NCBI GenBank assembly: GCA_016714935.1
Contig: JADKBU010000011.1
Span: 62,001 to 126,000, forward strand
Direction of reading: 5' to 3'
Origin: Candidatus Accumulibacter propinquus
Lineage (GTDB): Bacteria > Pseudomonadota > Gammaproteobacteria > Burkholderiales > Rhodocyclaceae
DNA length: 64,000 nucleotides
Shown here: in pieces, positions 43,789 through 54,200 of the stretch
Layout of the letters: each line of letters begins with the position of its first letter
Numbering within the stretch: the stretch's first letter is position 1
Position numbers and translations under genes: made by a program
Notes under the pieces: generated by a model
Told to the model about the DNA's origin: nothing
Database searches by the model: none
The model's input: the letters and a program-made list of their open reading frames with translations, nothing else

Positions 43789-46113
43789 TTACTCGCCAAT
43801 CGTCGTGTTGGCCTTCTGGATAACTTTGCCGGTCGCGTCCAGGATGACCACCACCGCAGCATTGCCCTCCAAGGCATCATCGGGAACTGCCAGAGAGGCC
43901 TTCCCGTCAGTCAGTGGTTTCGCTGCCGTGAGCACGGAGGAATTCGCAGCCGCCGCGTTGCTGCGAATATCTACCGACAATCCTGGCACCGCGGGGGTGA
44001 TCTCCACCTGGCAGCGCATGCCACGCCAGGCCAGCTTGGTGGTCTCGACCGAAACAGCCGCCGACGCTCCACCGCCGATCGCCAGAGTGATTACCGGTAC
44101 CAGGCATTCCTGAAGACTCAAGCCGCCATGAGCATACTCGCTGCCCGCAACGAAAGTGCTGATGCCGGGCGCGAAGGCGATTTGCACCTGCCTGCACCAA
44201 TCCCAGCCGAAGGTCAGCATTGAAGCGGTTGAAGTCTCTTTCAGAACCGCGCAACGCCCCCATCGGGTTTCCGCTTGCGACTTCGGCAATTCGGCCTTGG
44301 GCAAACCGCCCGGGACCAGCAGCCAACCATGGTCGGTGACAATACGGAAGTGGCGCCACCCCGCCTCGGCAAGCTCCTGGATCCGCTCGACGATCTGCGC
44401 CATCTGATTCGGCAGTTCCCGCGCCAAACGCAATGGGTGTTCGTGGCCGAAATGGTCAAGGTCACCACATTCTGTCCATGCGCGACCTGAAGGCTTCCCG
44501 GTCTCGTTGAAAGTGAGGAACTGGATCCCCTCATCATCCAGCAACTTGCGAAAGTGGTAATTGCTGAGCGGCTTACCGCTGTCAGTCACGCCAGGTTGAA
44601 ACTCGACATCGGTGGGTTGTCCGGTAATCTTGTGGGCAATCGGTGAAACCCAGGCTTTCCCTGATGAGGTCACAGACGGAAGGGAAGTCCATTGGGTGTC
44701 CATGGATACGCTGCCGAGGGACTCCAGGCGCTTGCTCAGATCGACGGCCACGTCGTAGCGCAAACCGTCCACGAAGACGGTGCACAACCCTTGCTCGAGG
44801 CTGGTGGTGCCGGGCATGGAAGGATTCAGCCCCCCCTGTTTGCGCACAACATCCTGGAATCTCGACGCCGTTTGCTCCAGCCACGGCACGTAGCACGCCT
44901 TCAAAGCTTCCGACACGGCATCGGTATCCGCCTTTGTATGCACTGCGGCCAGCGCTCTCATCGCCGCGGCATCGACTTCCCACAGCCCTGCCTTGTAGGA
45001 AGTAGCGATGGCCTCGGGGGTGGCTCCGGACGGGAGTTGCGTTGAATGCTCTGCGATCAGCGACAAGGGATCGATCGATTCGGCCAGCGGCGCGCGGCCC
45101 ATGCGCGCCCAAAGCGAATCCCTGCGATTCGCGTGGCGCCGCCCCGCTTCGAGCAGCGCGTCACGGGCAGCCTTGGCGCTCAATGTGTCAAACTTCAGGA
45201 GCGAATTGCGAAGTTGCATCTCCTCGTTCAGGTTCCATTTCGGATAGCCGGAAAAATCGTCGAAGAGCCCGGATGGCGAAGGGGGCGTGATCCGTTCGAG
45301 CAGATCCACCACTTTCGGAAAACTGGTCCAGGAATCCTGGTAGAGCTGCCAGATCGTTGCCCAGGCGCCGGTACGCGCCGCAAGTTTTTCGGCCGCCGCG
45401 AGTTCGCCATCCTTATCCGGGTGGAAGCGATAGTCCTTGCGGCAACGCTCGACAAAAATCCCCCAGCGGGCAGCATCCCATGCCGCCTTCTGTCCAGCCG
45501 GATCGTTCATCCATGCGAGGAGATCGCGCGTCGGGTTTGGCGCGAGCAGTCCGTCAAACCAGGCCGCATCAAGGTGACGCGGCGCGAGGTCATCGACCTT
45601 CTGCTGAAGCAGCACGCCGCCGCGTGCTGCGCGCAAAAGAGCCTTCTGAGACGCCTGGTCCTGCGCCACATCCAGCCCAAGGCCGCCGCTCTTCGATGTC
45701 AGGAACGCATTGACCGTCCAGTCCTTGGCGTTGAGCTGACTCCAGAACACCCCCCGGTATTGGAGTTCCGCCAGGGGCTGTAGCTCGCGTGCGCAGATTT
45801 CTATGGCGCGCAGGTCGCTGCGGCTGACTCCCGGCAAGTACACCACCGGCACCGTGCCAGCGGGTATGGTATGGTCGGTCAGGCAATTCGCCAGGACGCA
45901 CTTCAACCAGATAGCCGGACCCTGCCAAGCCGCAGGAGCGTACGGACCCAACGAGAAAATCGTCAGTTTTTCCGAACGTAGCAGCGGAACGACGGTTTCC
46001 CACTGCCGATCGGCGTCGGTCCACAGAATCACTGCGGGTGCCGCCTGGACCCCGCGGTTGAAATTCGCCGCTCTTCGCAGTCCATCGGCGAGCTTTTCCA
46101 GGAGGGTGCTCAT
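43789..46113 (-). CDS. pglZ: BREX phosphatase-like protein PglZ
   Basis: 774 aa with an alkaline-phosphatase-superfamily PglZ domain in the second half: TVFVDGLRYDVAV (about residue 444) and IVTDHGWLL (about 593) carry the metal-binding Asp/His residues. Its length and arrangement fit the shorter PglZ subtype of BREX-1-like loci, not the roughly 850-aa E. coli type; the subtype call is from memory of the family. Its ATG overlaps the pglX2 stop by 4 nt and brxL follows by 22 nt. It is a core BREX component whose exact reaction is not settled. Confidence 0.92.
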   Translation of the reverse strand: MSTLLEKLADGLRRAANFNRGVQAAPAVILWTDADRQWETVVPLLRSEKLTIFSLGPYAPAAWQGPAIWLKCVLANCLTDHTIPAGTVPVVYLPGVSRSDLRAIEICARELQPLAELQYRGVFWSQLNAKDWTVNAFLTSKSGGLGLDVAQDQASQKALLRAARGGVLLQQKVDDLAPRHLDAAWFDGLLAPNPTRDLLAWMNDPAGQKAAWDAARWGIFVERCRKDYRFHPDKDGELAAAEKLAARTGAWATIWQLYQDSWTSFPKVVDLLERITPPSPSGLFDDFSGYPKWNLNEEMQLRNSLLKFDTLSAKAARDALLEAGRRHANRRDSLWARMGRAPLAESIDPLSLIAEHSTQLPSGATPEAIATSYKAGLWEVDAAAMRALAAVHTKADTDAVSEALKACYVPWLEQTASRFQDVVRKQGGLNPSMPGTTSLEQGLCTVFVDGLRYDVAVDLSKRLESLGSVSMDTQWTSLPSVTSSGKAWVSPIAHKITGQPTDVEFQPGVTDSGKPLSNYHFRKLLDDEGIQFLTFNETGKPSGRAWTECGDLDHFGHEHPLRLARELPNQMAQIVERIQELAEAGWRHFRIVTDHGWLLVPGGLPKAELPKSQAETRWGRCAVLKETSTASMLTFGWDWCRQVQIAFAPGISTFVAGSEYAHGGLSLQECLVPVITLAIGGGASAAVSVETTKLAWRGMRCQVEITPAVPGLSVDIRSNAAAANSSVLTAAKPLTDGKASLAVPDDALEGNAAVVVILDATGKVIQKANTTIGE

Positions 46114-49100
46114 GCGCCAACCTCCTTGGCAGCCATCTTCTCCGCCCGTGTCAGATGGTGATCATTGACTCGCTCACCACCAAATACCGGATACCACGGT
46201 GTGTTCTCCGGGTCATTTCCGCGATCCCGATCCCAGCTAATGTTGAGCTTTGGCCGCTTGTTGTGACGCAGCACCTCGGCCTGCATAAACGGGCGAATAT
46301 TCACGCGCACGCCGTCATTGAGATCCGGAGCCCAGCCAATCGGCTGCCGGGCCAACGGTTTCCAGCGAACGAAGATATCGTACGGTGCTTCACCGTTGAG
46401 CACCCACTCCAGTCGAACCTTGAGGTTCCTGGCGGCCGAAAGGCGAAGCTGGGCGTCATCGATACGATCCTGCACTCCCTGTTCCTGGGTGCGAATCCAG
46501 TCACCGAGGTAGGTATGGATCAGTCGCTCCAGGTTCTTGTTGTCGAGCTGGTGGCAATTCACCAGCGCCGAGAACCCGTCCTTCAGACCGTCCCAAACAT
46601 GCCAGATCGGCGGCCGATACTGGAATAGCCTGGCGTGCTGCTCGAAGAACTTGTCGCGCAGCCACACCTCGATGCCCTTACCCTGACAGTCGGCAGCGGT
46701 CAGCAGCGAGTCGAGGACGCTCGTCTTCCAACTGCCGCTTTCAACGGTTTCCCAGGCGTCGATCAGTAAACCCAGGAGGCGCTCGTGCCCCGCACGTTCG
46801 CCACGAATCGGCGGCAGGCAAACGATGCCATCCTCGTCGCCATGCGCATCCAAGGCCTCGCAACGCCCGATCCACGCCCGCGCCGTATCCGAAACCTCGA
46901 TTCCGTGGTTCGTCTCGGCTGGCCAGCGATAACCCAACAGGCGCATCACGGCGACCTGCAAGGGATTCGTCGAAGCCCGAGGATGACCGTGGAACACCCA
47001 CTGGGTCGGTTCATCCGAGTAAAGTGCAGGCAAACCGTCGGGAAACTTTTCGGCAGCTTCTGCCGACCATCGCTCCAGATCGAATGGCACCCTGGTCAGT
47101 GCGGTGTTGGCGACACAGATTCGTCGATCAACCTCACGGACGGCCGTGTTGTACTCGTCCGAAGCGCAATAGGCCATCAGCGCCGGCAGTAGTGCCTGAT
47201 CATTCGGGATGATTGCCGCGCAGGTCTGGTTGAAAAAGTTACCGACGTAGCGGCTCATCTTCAACTGCCGCATGCGGCTGACCATCACCCCGGCCTTTCC
47301 CCAGGCCGCCTGCCCACGGATATAGGCGAGGCCACTGTTCATCAGGTCGCCCGTTCCGCCTTGCCAGAAGAAGATCGAGCTGAACCCGGTGAGACGTTCC
47401 GAATCATCCGGTGCTTCCTGCATCAGCTCCCAGTCGCCACCAATCGCCGGCAGTTCCCAGAAAAACCGGCAGTAGCGCGGATAGTCGCTGGTCTGCAAGC
47501 CAACGTAAGGAGAGGCAAATTGTGAAAGCCGTGGCAAATTACCCAGGCTCGTTCGTGCAATCAGGTAATCGCCGGTCGCCCGAACCTCGGCGTAGGGCAA
47601 AAGCGTTGCGGTCGCAGCGGCAAGAGCGGCCATCTTCTCGTCAGCCGTTCGATGGCTCGCCACATCGAGCAGGCGAATAGCAGCATCATCCGGCGCCTTG
47701 GCATTGGAGAGGATCACCAGCGAGGGAAATGCGCCCGCCGCATCGGTACTCCGAAACGCGCCTTCGCCGAGGTTGGCAACCAGATGCAAGCGGCCTTCCT
47801 CGAGTAATTTCGTCCGATAGGCGCCATAACTACCGGCGAACAACCACGACTGCTGAATGACCGACCCCACCATGCCGTCGGGCTTGGTCAGCCGCAGGCA
47901 TTGCTCCAGGAAAGCTGCGCCGAGATCGTGCCGGGCTTCGTAGTAGTGGCTTTCGACAAAGGCGCGCAATTCGTCGCACATCCGACCGCGCCCGAGGAAG
48001 GGCGGATTGGTCAGCACAAAGTCGTAACGCTGTGACAGCAAGCGAAGAGCATCCGCAAACCCTTTGGCGGCGACGAGACGTTCGGCATCGTCTTCGTCTG
48101 GTTCATTGACGGTCCCCTCGTTGACTGCCCGGTAAGCGCCTGGTTGGGCAAAGCCAGGTTGCAACACACCCTCCGCCACACCAGAAAGGATCAGGCTTCC
48201 CAGCAGGGAGGCTTGCTGGAATCGCGCTGTGAGTTCTGCACCCACGCCGGTAATATCCGCTTCGACAGGCGCTCTACCGCAACAGGCCAGGTTCAGGCTC
48301 GGGAGTGGTCGATAGCCGAGGGGATGTCCTCCCTCGTCCGGATAGGTCCATGCTGCGAGAGCGAGCGCGAATGCGGCAATTTCGACGCAGCGTGGATCCA
48401 CTTCCAGGCCAAACAGGTTGTCCCGCAGCACGGCATCGACCGCATCGTGGCTTGTCAGCCCCTCAAGCTCCTGGCGCAAGGGCACCAGGAAATAGAAGCT
48501 GGCAACGAGGAAATGACCCGATCCGCAGCACGGGTCGAGTAGCCGCAACTCGGCGGGAGGTTTCTCGTGCCTACCGGCGGTGTTGCGGAGCAGAAACTCC
48601 ACCATGTAATCCTCGGTGAAGAGTTGGGTGACCGCCGGCAACTCGTCGGCGCCAACCTTCGCTTGCGAGGCGTTGACTTCCTCCTTTCGTTTGGCCTGCC
48701 AATACTGATAAGCCCATCCCAGACTGTCCTGCGCACGAAAAATCTGCGCCGGCAACGAGGCCAGAATCCGCTCCAGGCCGACTTGATGTTCTGGCGCCAA
48801 GGCGAGCGCAAGCACCGACGAATCCGAAGGGAAAAGCTGTGGCAGCATCCTGGACGCCAGGTGGCCGGCCAGGGCCCAGCCGCTATTGAATCCGAGCTGT
48901 AGAGTCTTGTCCGACGCCATCTCGTGACATTCGGCCAGAGTCACAGCGGCACTGGCGTCCCACATCAGCAGACCACGTTCGGCCAGATAGCGAGCAAAGA
49001 GCATCCGATGCCAGTGCTCGTAGGCCACCTCGCGAACCAGACGCGTGATCTCCTGAGCGCCATTGTGTTGTCGGCGATCGCCCATGGAGCGGCCGTGTGC

Positions 49101-49280
49101 GCGCAAACGCCGGCGCAGCGCGCGCTGTTCCGGGGTCAGGTGCACTCCAGGTTCGGGCTCCGCCACATCGAGCTGCGCCAGTGCGGCCGACGCGCCGGGT
49201 TCGGCTATGTCGCGCACCGAACGTAGTGCGATTTCCAGTTGGGATCGCAGTTCCCCGGACAAGGGTTGAAAGCTAGCCAC
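46110..49280 (-). CDS. pglX: BREX adenine-specific DNA methyltransferase PglX (second copy, intact)
   Basis: 1056 aa, uninterrupted. The SAM-binding motif LLDPCCGSGHFLVA is near residue 250 and the catalytic NPPF (VLTNPPFLGRGRM) near 425, as in N6-adenine methyltransferases. The middle region (about 560-800) should hold the target-recognition domain. The C-terminal 200 residues are closely similar to those of the first, broken copy upstream (DNKNLERLIHTYLGDWIR is shared). PglX methylates the host at the BREX site and is required for defence. It overlaps pglZ by 4 nt. With the other copy broken, this is the likely active methylase. Confidence 0.94.
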   Translation of the reverse strand: MASFQPLSGELRSQLEIALRSVRDIAEPGASAALAQLDVAEPEPGVHLTPEQRALRRRLRAHGRSMGDRRQHNGAQEITRLVREVAYEHWHRMLFARYLAERGLLMWDASAAVTLAECHEMASDKTLQLGFNSGWALAGHLASRMLPQLFPSDSSVLALALAPEHQVGLERILASLPAQIFRAQDSLGWAYQYWQAKRKEEVNASQAKVGADELPAVTQLFTEDYMVEFLLRNTAGRHEKPPAELRLLDPCCGSGHFLVASFYFLVPLRQELEGLTSHDAVDAVLRDNLFGLEVDPRCVEIAAFALALAAWTYPDEGGHPLGYRPLPSLNLACCGRAPVEADITGVGAELTARFQQASLLGSLILSGVAEGVLQPGFAQPGAYRAVNEGTVNEPDEDDAERLVAAKGFADALRLLSQRYDFVLTNPPFLGRGRMCDELRAFVESHYYEARHDLGAAFLEQCLRLTKPDGMVGSVIQQSWLFAGSYGAYRTKLLEEGRLHLVANLGEGAFRSTDAAGAFPSLVILSNAKAPDDAAIRLLDVASHRTADEKMAALAAATATLLPYAEVRATGDYLIARTSLGNLPRLSQFASPYVGLQTSDYPRYCRFFWELPAIGGDWELMQEAPDDSERLTGFSSIFFWQGGTGDLMNSGLAYIRGQAAWGKAGVMVSRMRQLKMSRYVGNFFNQTCAAIIPNDQALLPALMAYCASDEYNTAVREVDRRICVANTALTRVPFDLERWSAEAAEKFPDGLPALYSDEPTQWVFHGHPRASTNPLQVAVMRLLGYRWPAETNHGIEVSDTARAWIGRCEALDAHGDEDGIVCLPPIRGERAGHERLLGLLIDAWETVESGSWKTSVLDSLLTAADCQGKGIEVWLRDKFFEQHARLFQYRPPIWHVWDGLKDGFSALVNCHQLDNKNLERLIHTYLGDWIRTQEQGVQDRIDDAQLRLSAARNLKVRLEWVLNGEAPYDIFVRWKPLARQPIGWAPDLNDGVRVNIRPFMQAEVLRHNKRPKLNISWDRDRGNDPENTPWYPVFGGERVNDHHLTRAEKMAAKEVGA

Positions 49281-49361
49281 GCGACCTCCGCAAGTCTTCG
49301 GGTCTCAGAGGATCTCGTCGTGCCGCTTGGCGGCACCACGATTCAATAATCGGTCGCAAGA

Positions 49362-49964
49362 TCATGGAATGAGTCCCTGTCGTACCATTTCCTGCCATAC
49401 AAACGGAGACTTTCTTTGCAGATAATTCGCCGACACGTCTCCCTGAACGTAAAACTCGTAATGTTCCGCTCGCATGCGGTTGCACTCCGGCGCATCAAGT
49501 TTGAGCCGTCGAATGGTCAGGTCGGCAGTCAGCCTGACGTCTTCCGGAAGCGAGGAATTGACTCTGATTTCGCCCGAGTCGAAATTCAAGGTGAAGGTCT
49601 CCGCTGCGATTTCAAACGGGTCGAGCACATCGTCAAACCGGTTCTTGTTGCGGTTGGCTCCGAGACAACTCAGCCGAAAGTTGTTCCATTCATAAGCCTG
49701 GCCAGCATGACTGGATTTGGCAACAAAGTGATCCGTCGATTGGGCGCCCAATGGCCACTCGAAGTAAATGCACAAATACGCGCATATTCCACCGTAAGCA
49801 GTCCATAGCTCTTTTTGCGTTTCGCGCCAATAGGCTGGAAGCTGGCTGGCATCGACAGGCGGCGCTTCGAGCGGCCAACCTTGCTCACGCAACCAGTACT
49901 GTCCCCGCTTTCTCACCCGTTCATCAAAAATCGCCGGTTCCGGTTGTAGGGCCACGGGAATCAT
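49362..49964 (-). CDS. HNH nuclease, PtuB-like
   Basis: 200 aa with an HNH core at about residues 60-110: CAYLC, then STDHFVAKS, then YEWNNFRLSCLGANRNKNRF, matching the pattern of HNH proteins (TIGR02646-like) that partner AAA ATPases in Septu and some retron systems. The ATPase stop overlaps its ATG by 4 nt. Zn-coordinating second-pair cysteines are incomplete (one Cys in LSCLGAN), so it differs from the classical Cys4 type. The gene is intact although its ATPase partner is frameshifted. An 81-nt gap with a small hairpin follows before pglX2. Confidence 0.8.
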   Translation of the reverse strand: MIPVALQPEPAIFDERVRKRGQYWLREQGWPLEAPPVDASQLPAYWRETQKELWTAYGGICAYLCIYFEWPLGAQSTDHFVAKSSHAGQAYEWNNFRLSCLGANRNKNRFDDVLDPFEIAAETFTLNFDSGEIRVNSSLPEDVRLTADLTIRRLKLDAPECNRMRAEHYEFYVQGDVSANYLQRKSPFVWQEMVRQGLIP

Positions 49965-51249
49965 GGCAGCAGCCCTTTCTTTTCGGCGATGGCGCGCCAG
50001 CGAAAAAGGAAGGAATCCTTTGGGTTGAGGACCACCAGAAGTCGCTGGTGCATGTCGCTCACGGCCTGGGATGTATTCGACGTAGACTCCAGCAAGGCAG
50101 ATGCCTCGACCAACAGCGCCGCAATATCCGGACTGCGCGCGCTGGACAGATCAAATGCCTCGCTGGTCAACCAGTTCGAGACCTCCCCATGCCGCTCGAA
50201 ATGCCGTTTGGTAAGTGTGACATCGCTGTCACCGTCATCATGTTCGTAGTCGAGATCAAACCAGGCGTCCTGAACAGGATCGAAGTAGGGTTCCACGGAC
50301 GCCAGCACTTGCGGCGAATGCGTCGCCGTGAGTACCTGCACCTGGGCTGAGGGGGCCATTTCGGTCATCACCTTCAGTAGTGAGCCGATAATGCTGAACT
50401 GCCAGCGCGGGTGGAGATGTGACTCGATCTCATCGACCAGAAAAACCACCTGAGAGGTTGGTTGCCGCCGAGTAGGCTGCAGGCTTTACGGTGTTCTGTC
50501 CACGCCCACACCAGCAGGTAGGCGAGGCAATAATGCGTCGCACCCCTGCTGGACGCAAATATGACCGGAACCTCCTCGCCATACGGCATGCGCAGTGTGG
50601 GCATGTCGCGTGCATCGTCGATGCTGACCCGCGTCAGATCGCCCACCGGCGAATTTCCTGTTCTCCTGGAGAAGGAGGTCAGCAGTACTGGTTGCAGATA
50701 AAGAAACGCCGATCCCTTCCTTTGCCACCAGGCCCAGTCGCGAATCAAGCCGTTGCAGAGCGGGACACCATCCTCCGCGGCAAGCCCTCCCAGACTTCGC
50801 TGGGGCTGAAGACATACGCCGGCTGCCGTTCCTGCACATCCACATTGCGCACCGTGCGCCAGTAGTTGCGTGCCGGGTCCCAGACAGCAAAGCTGCCGTC
50901 CGCGGTCGCGTACAGAACCAGGCCTGGATTGGCAGGGCGTCCAGGACGGCCCGTCCAGGCCTGTTCGCGCCGATTGAAGGTGCTGACGTACTCTTCAGTC
51001 TTGGCTCTTGCCGGTAAACGAAAATCGATTTCAGCCTTTGCCGGCAGGCTGCGGCAAGGCTTTTCTCCCGGATGTCAGGCGGGGGTTGATTTCCGCTGGC
51101 CACTTGCGAGTCATGGCCCACCACGCAATATCGAGCAGGAAACTCTTGCCGAGTCCGTTATCGCCGGTAATCAGGTTCAGGCGGTCACCGAACTCCAGAT
51201 CCATGGCTGGGGCTGGTCCGATATTTCTTAGTCTGAGTCGCTTGAGCAT
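49961..51249 (-). pseudogene. AAA ATPase, PtuA-like, three frameshifts
   Basis: Pieces in all three minus frames join into one ATPase of about 430 aa. The N-terminus has MLKRLRLRNIGPAPAM and Walker A GDNGLGKSFLL; the middle is EEYVSTFNRREQAWTGRPG through VQERQPAYVFSPSEVWEG and LIRDWAWWQRKGSAFLYLQ; the C-terminal third has the Walker B VVFLVDEIESHLHPRWQ, followed by THSPQVL. Breaks lie near 51046 (extra base in GGCAAAGGCTG), 50780 (one base missing) and 50455 (one base missing). No stop codon occurs within the correct frame between breaks. It overlaps pglX1 by 1 nt (TAATG) and the HNH gene by 4 nt. The ABC/SMC-type ATPase fits a Septu-like pair. Confidence 0.8.
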
Positions 51250-54200
51250 TAAGAATCTCCTTCCAATGATCGAGCCGCTCGCTTTTCCGCCAGCGTCAGA
51301 TGATGATCGTTGATCCGCTCACCCTTGAACACCGCAAACCAGGGCGCGCTTTCCACGTCCTTGCCGCGGTCCTTGTCCCAGGTGATGTTGAGCTTGGGCT
51401 TCTTGTTGTGGCGCAGCACCTCGGCGGTCATGAACGGGCGGATGTTGAGGCGCACGCCGTCGTTGAGGTCGGGGTTCCAGCCGATGGGTTGTTCGGGCAG
51501 GGGCTTCCAGCGGACGAAAATGTCGTGGGGCGTTTCGCCTTCGAGGATGGCTTCGAGCCGGGTCTTGAGATTGCGTGCGGCGGCCAGGCGTGTCTGGGCG
51601 CCGTCGACGCCGTCCTTGACGCTTTCTTCCTGGCTGCGAATCCAGTCGCCAAGATAGGTATGGATCAGACGTTCGAGGTTCTTGTTATCGAGCCGGTGGT
51701 AATTCACCAAGGCGCCGAAACCGTCTTTCAGGCCGTCCCAGATGTGCCAGATGAAGGGACGGTGGTGGAAGCGCCTGGCGTGCTGCTCGAAGAACTTCTC
51801 GCGCAGCCAGACGTCCAGTGCTTTGCCGGCGCAGTCGGCGTCGGCGAGCAGTTTGTCGAGAATGGAAGGCTTCCAGCTTCCGGGATCGACAGTTTCCCAG
51901 GCGTCGATCAGCAGCGACAGCAGGCGCTCGTGGGCAGGCTTTTCACCCCGCACCGCGGGCAGGCAGACGATGCCGTCGTCGTCGGCGTGGATGGACAGGG
52001 ATTGGCAGCGGGCTATCCAGGTGAGCGCCTCGTCGGAGAGTTCCATCGTTTCATCGGATTCGGCTGGCCAGGTGTAGCCGAGCAGACGGGCGACGGCGAC
52101 CTGCAGCGGGTCGGTCGCTGACTGCGGGTACCCGTGAAATACCCACTGAGTGGCGTCATTGGAACAGGGTTTTGGCAGGCCGTTAGGGTAGCATTCTCGG
52201 CAATTTGCTGCCAATTTTCTAGGTCAAAAGGGAACTTTGACCATCGTGTGCTGGGTGGCGGTTTTAGTCCTTGGTCAATTCGACGCATTTCTTCGGCAAA
52301 TTCTGATGCCCTGAAATAGCACCATAGAGCTGTAAGGTGCTGGGATTCCAGGGAAAACTATCGCAGCATTCGTCATCTGTCTTCTCGCCCGAGTAGACAC
52401 GGTAAGGCGCATCTGGCCAACTAGACAAACCATGGACTCCAGCTTTTCCCCCACGCTCCTGTCCTCGAAGGGTGGGCTCCTTTAAACCGACTTGGCAGGC
52501 CAGTGCCTCCTCCCAAACAACACAAGATGACGACCCCTGAATCCTGGGTTCTTTCAACGGATCCTTGCCAATAGTCCCACGATCTAAATTCGCTAACTTC
52601 CCAAAAGCAACGCCCAAACCGATTTAAGTCTCCAGTTGTTATTCCTTGTTGCGACCCCGCAAAAAGCCCAACCAATGGAAATATAGATTGCTCGTCGAAC
52701 TGAATACGGCAGTCTGGATTGTCTAATTGAAACCTCTGAGTGACGGAAGAAAATTTAATTGTTTTGAGCAATTCTGCCTTCTCGTCGACCGACCTAGGTG
52801 GGGATACATCTACCAAGAAGTTTTGTATCTAAAGCAGGTTTAAGGTTAGTGAGTGTCAAAAGAATTGTGCCAAATGCCCACCAGTCCATTATATCAAACG
52901 CCGCAAAGCCAAGACGAGCAAGAAGCGGCCATTGAAACCTTTGCAACAGGCTTTCCCGCTGTTTTCGATAACCATTCAGAAATAGCCAATTCTGCGGCAT
53001 GACAATTTGCACAGCGCCTCGCCCTACTTCCTCTCCGCAACGATCCGCTGGTGAGGGGGGCAAGGCGAGTGCCATGCAGCGTTCGAGAAACACGTTGGCC
53101 AAATCACTCTTTGCTTCGGCGTAGTGATGCTCGCAATATTTCTTCAGAGCATCGGTCTGCTTGCCGCGCGCGAGATAGGGCACGTTGGTGATGACCAGAT
53201 GGTAACGTGCGTCCAGCAGACGGGCGGCCTCCATCAAGCCTTGCGCGCTCAGAGCCAATTCCCAACGATCTTCTTCATCACGGAATAGGGGGATTTGGCG
53301 TTCGCTCGCCAAGGCCTGACCCAGCAGATCGGCGAGCAAGGGATAGTCCGCTGCGAACAAGTCGCCTTTATTGGCTTTGGACGGATCGAGTAAACTCCCC
53401 AGCAAGGGTGCCTGGGCAAAGGTTTCATGTAACCGACTCAGACCTTCGCGCAAATGAGCGGCGTTGGGAGCATCGTCCGGCACCAGCGCCTCCCAATCCT
53501 GGGGACTGGCAGCGACCTTGAGCCCACAACACGCGATGCCCGGCACGGGCATTTCGACGCGCACGCCGAGCGGGTTGCCTGCCTCATCGGGATAGCGCCA
53601 GGCAGCCAGCGCCAGCGCGAAAACGGCGATCTCTACGCAGCGCGGATCGATCTCGAGGCCATGCAGGTTGTCGCGCAATACGGCGTCCACAGCCTCCCTG
53701 GCTGACAGCCCTTCGTCGGCCCTGCGCATGGGCACCAGCAAGAGGAAGGCCGCTACCAGAAAGTGACCGGAGCCACAGCAGGGATCGAGCAGCTTGAAAG
53801 TGCTCAACTCAGCCGGCCAGCCCTCGAACCTGCCGGCCGCCGGCATGCCATCGTCGAGCGTACGCAGGTAGGTCAGTTCCACTGGGCAGGCTTTGCCGGG
53901 ATGGCGGGTGTGCCACCAGGCGCCGAGCGAGTTGTGCAGCAGGAATTCCACCATGTACGGCTCGGTGAAGAGCTGCGTGACGGCCGGCAATTCATCGGCG
54001 CCGATCTTGACCTCGGAGGCGTTGACCTCGTCCTTGCGCTTGGCCTGCCAGAATTGATAGACCCAGCCCAGGCTGTCGCTGGCCGTGAAGGTTTCGGTGG
54101 GCAATGCCTGCAACAGGTTCTCGAGGTCGCGCTGTTCGTTCGGGGAGAAACGCAACTCGAACACCGGCGAATTCGCTTTGAAGACCTGCGGCAACATGCG

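Noticed and set aside
49317..49345. Hairpin between the HNH gene and pglX2 as a terminator
   Set aside because: The 7-bp stem GTGCCGC/GCGGCAC has no T-run and transcription must continue into pglX2 in an apparently single operon.
49362..51249. A retron of the Ec78 type (ATPase/HNH effectors)
   Set aside because: No reverse transcriptase gene and no msr/msd-like RNA region are present next to the pair.
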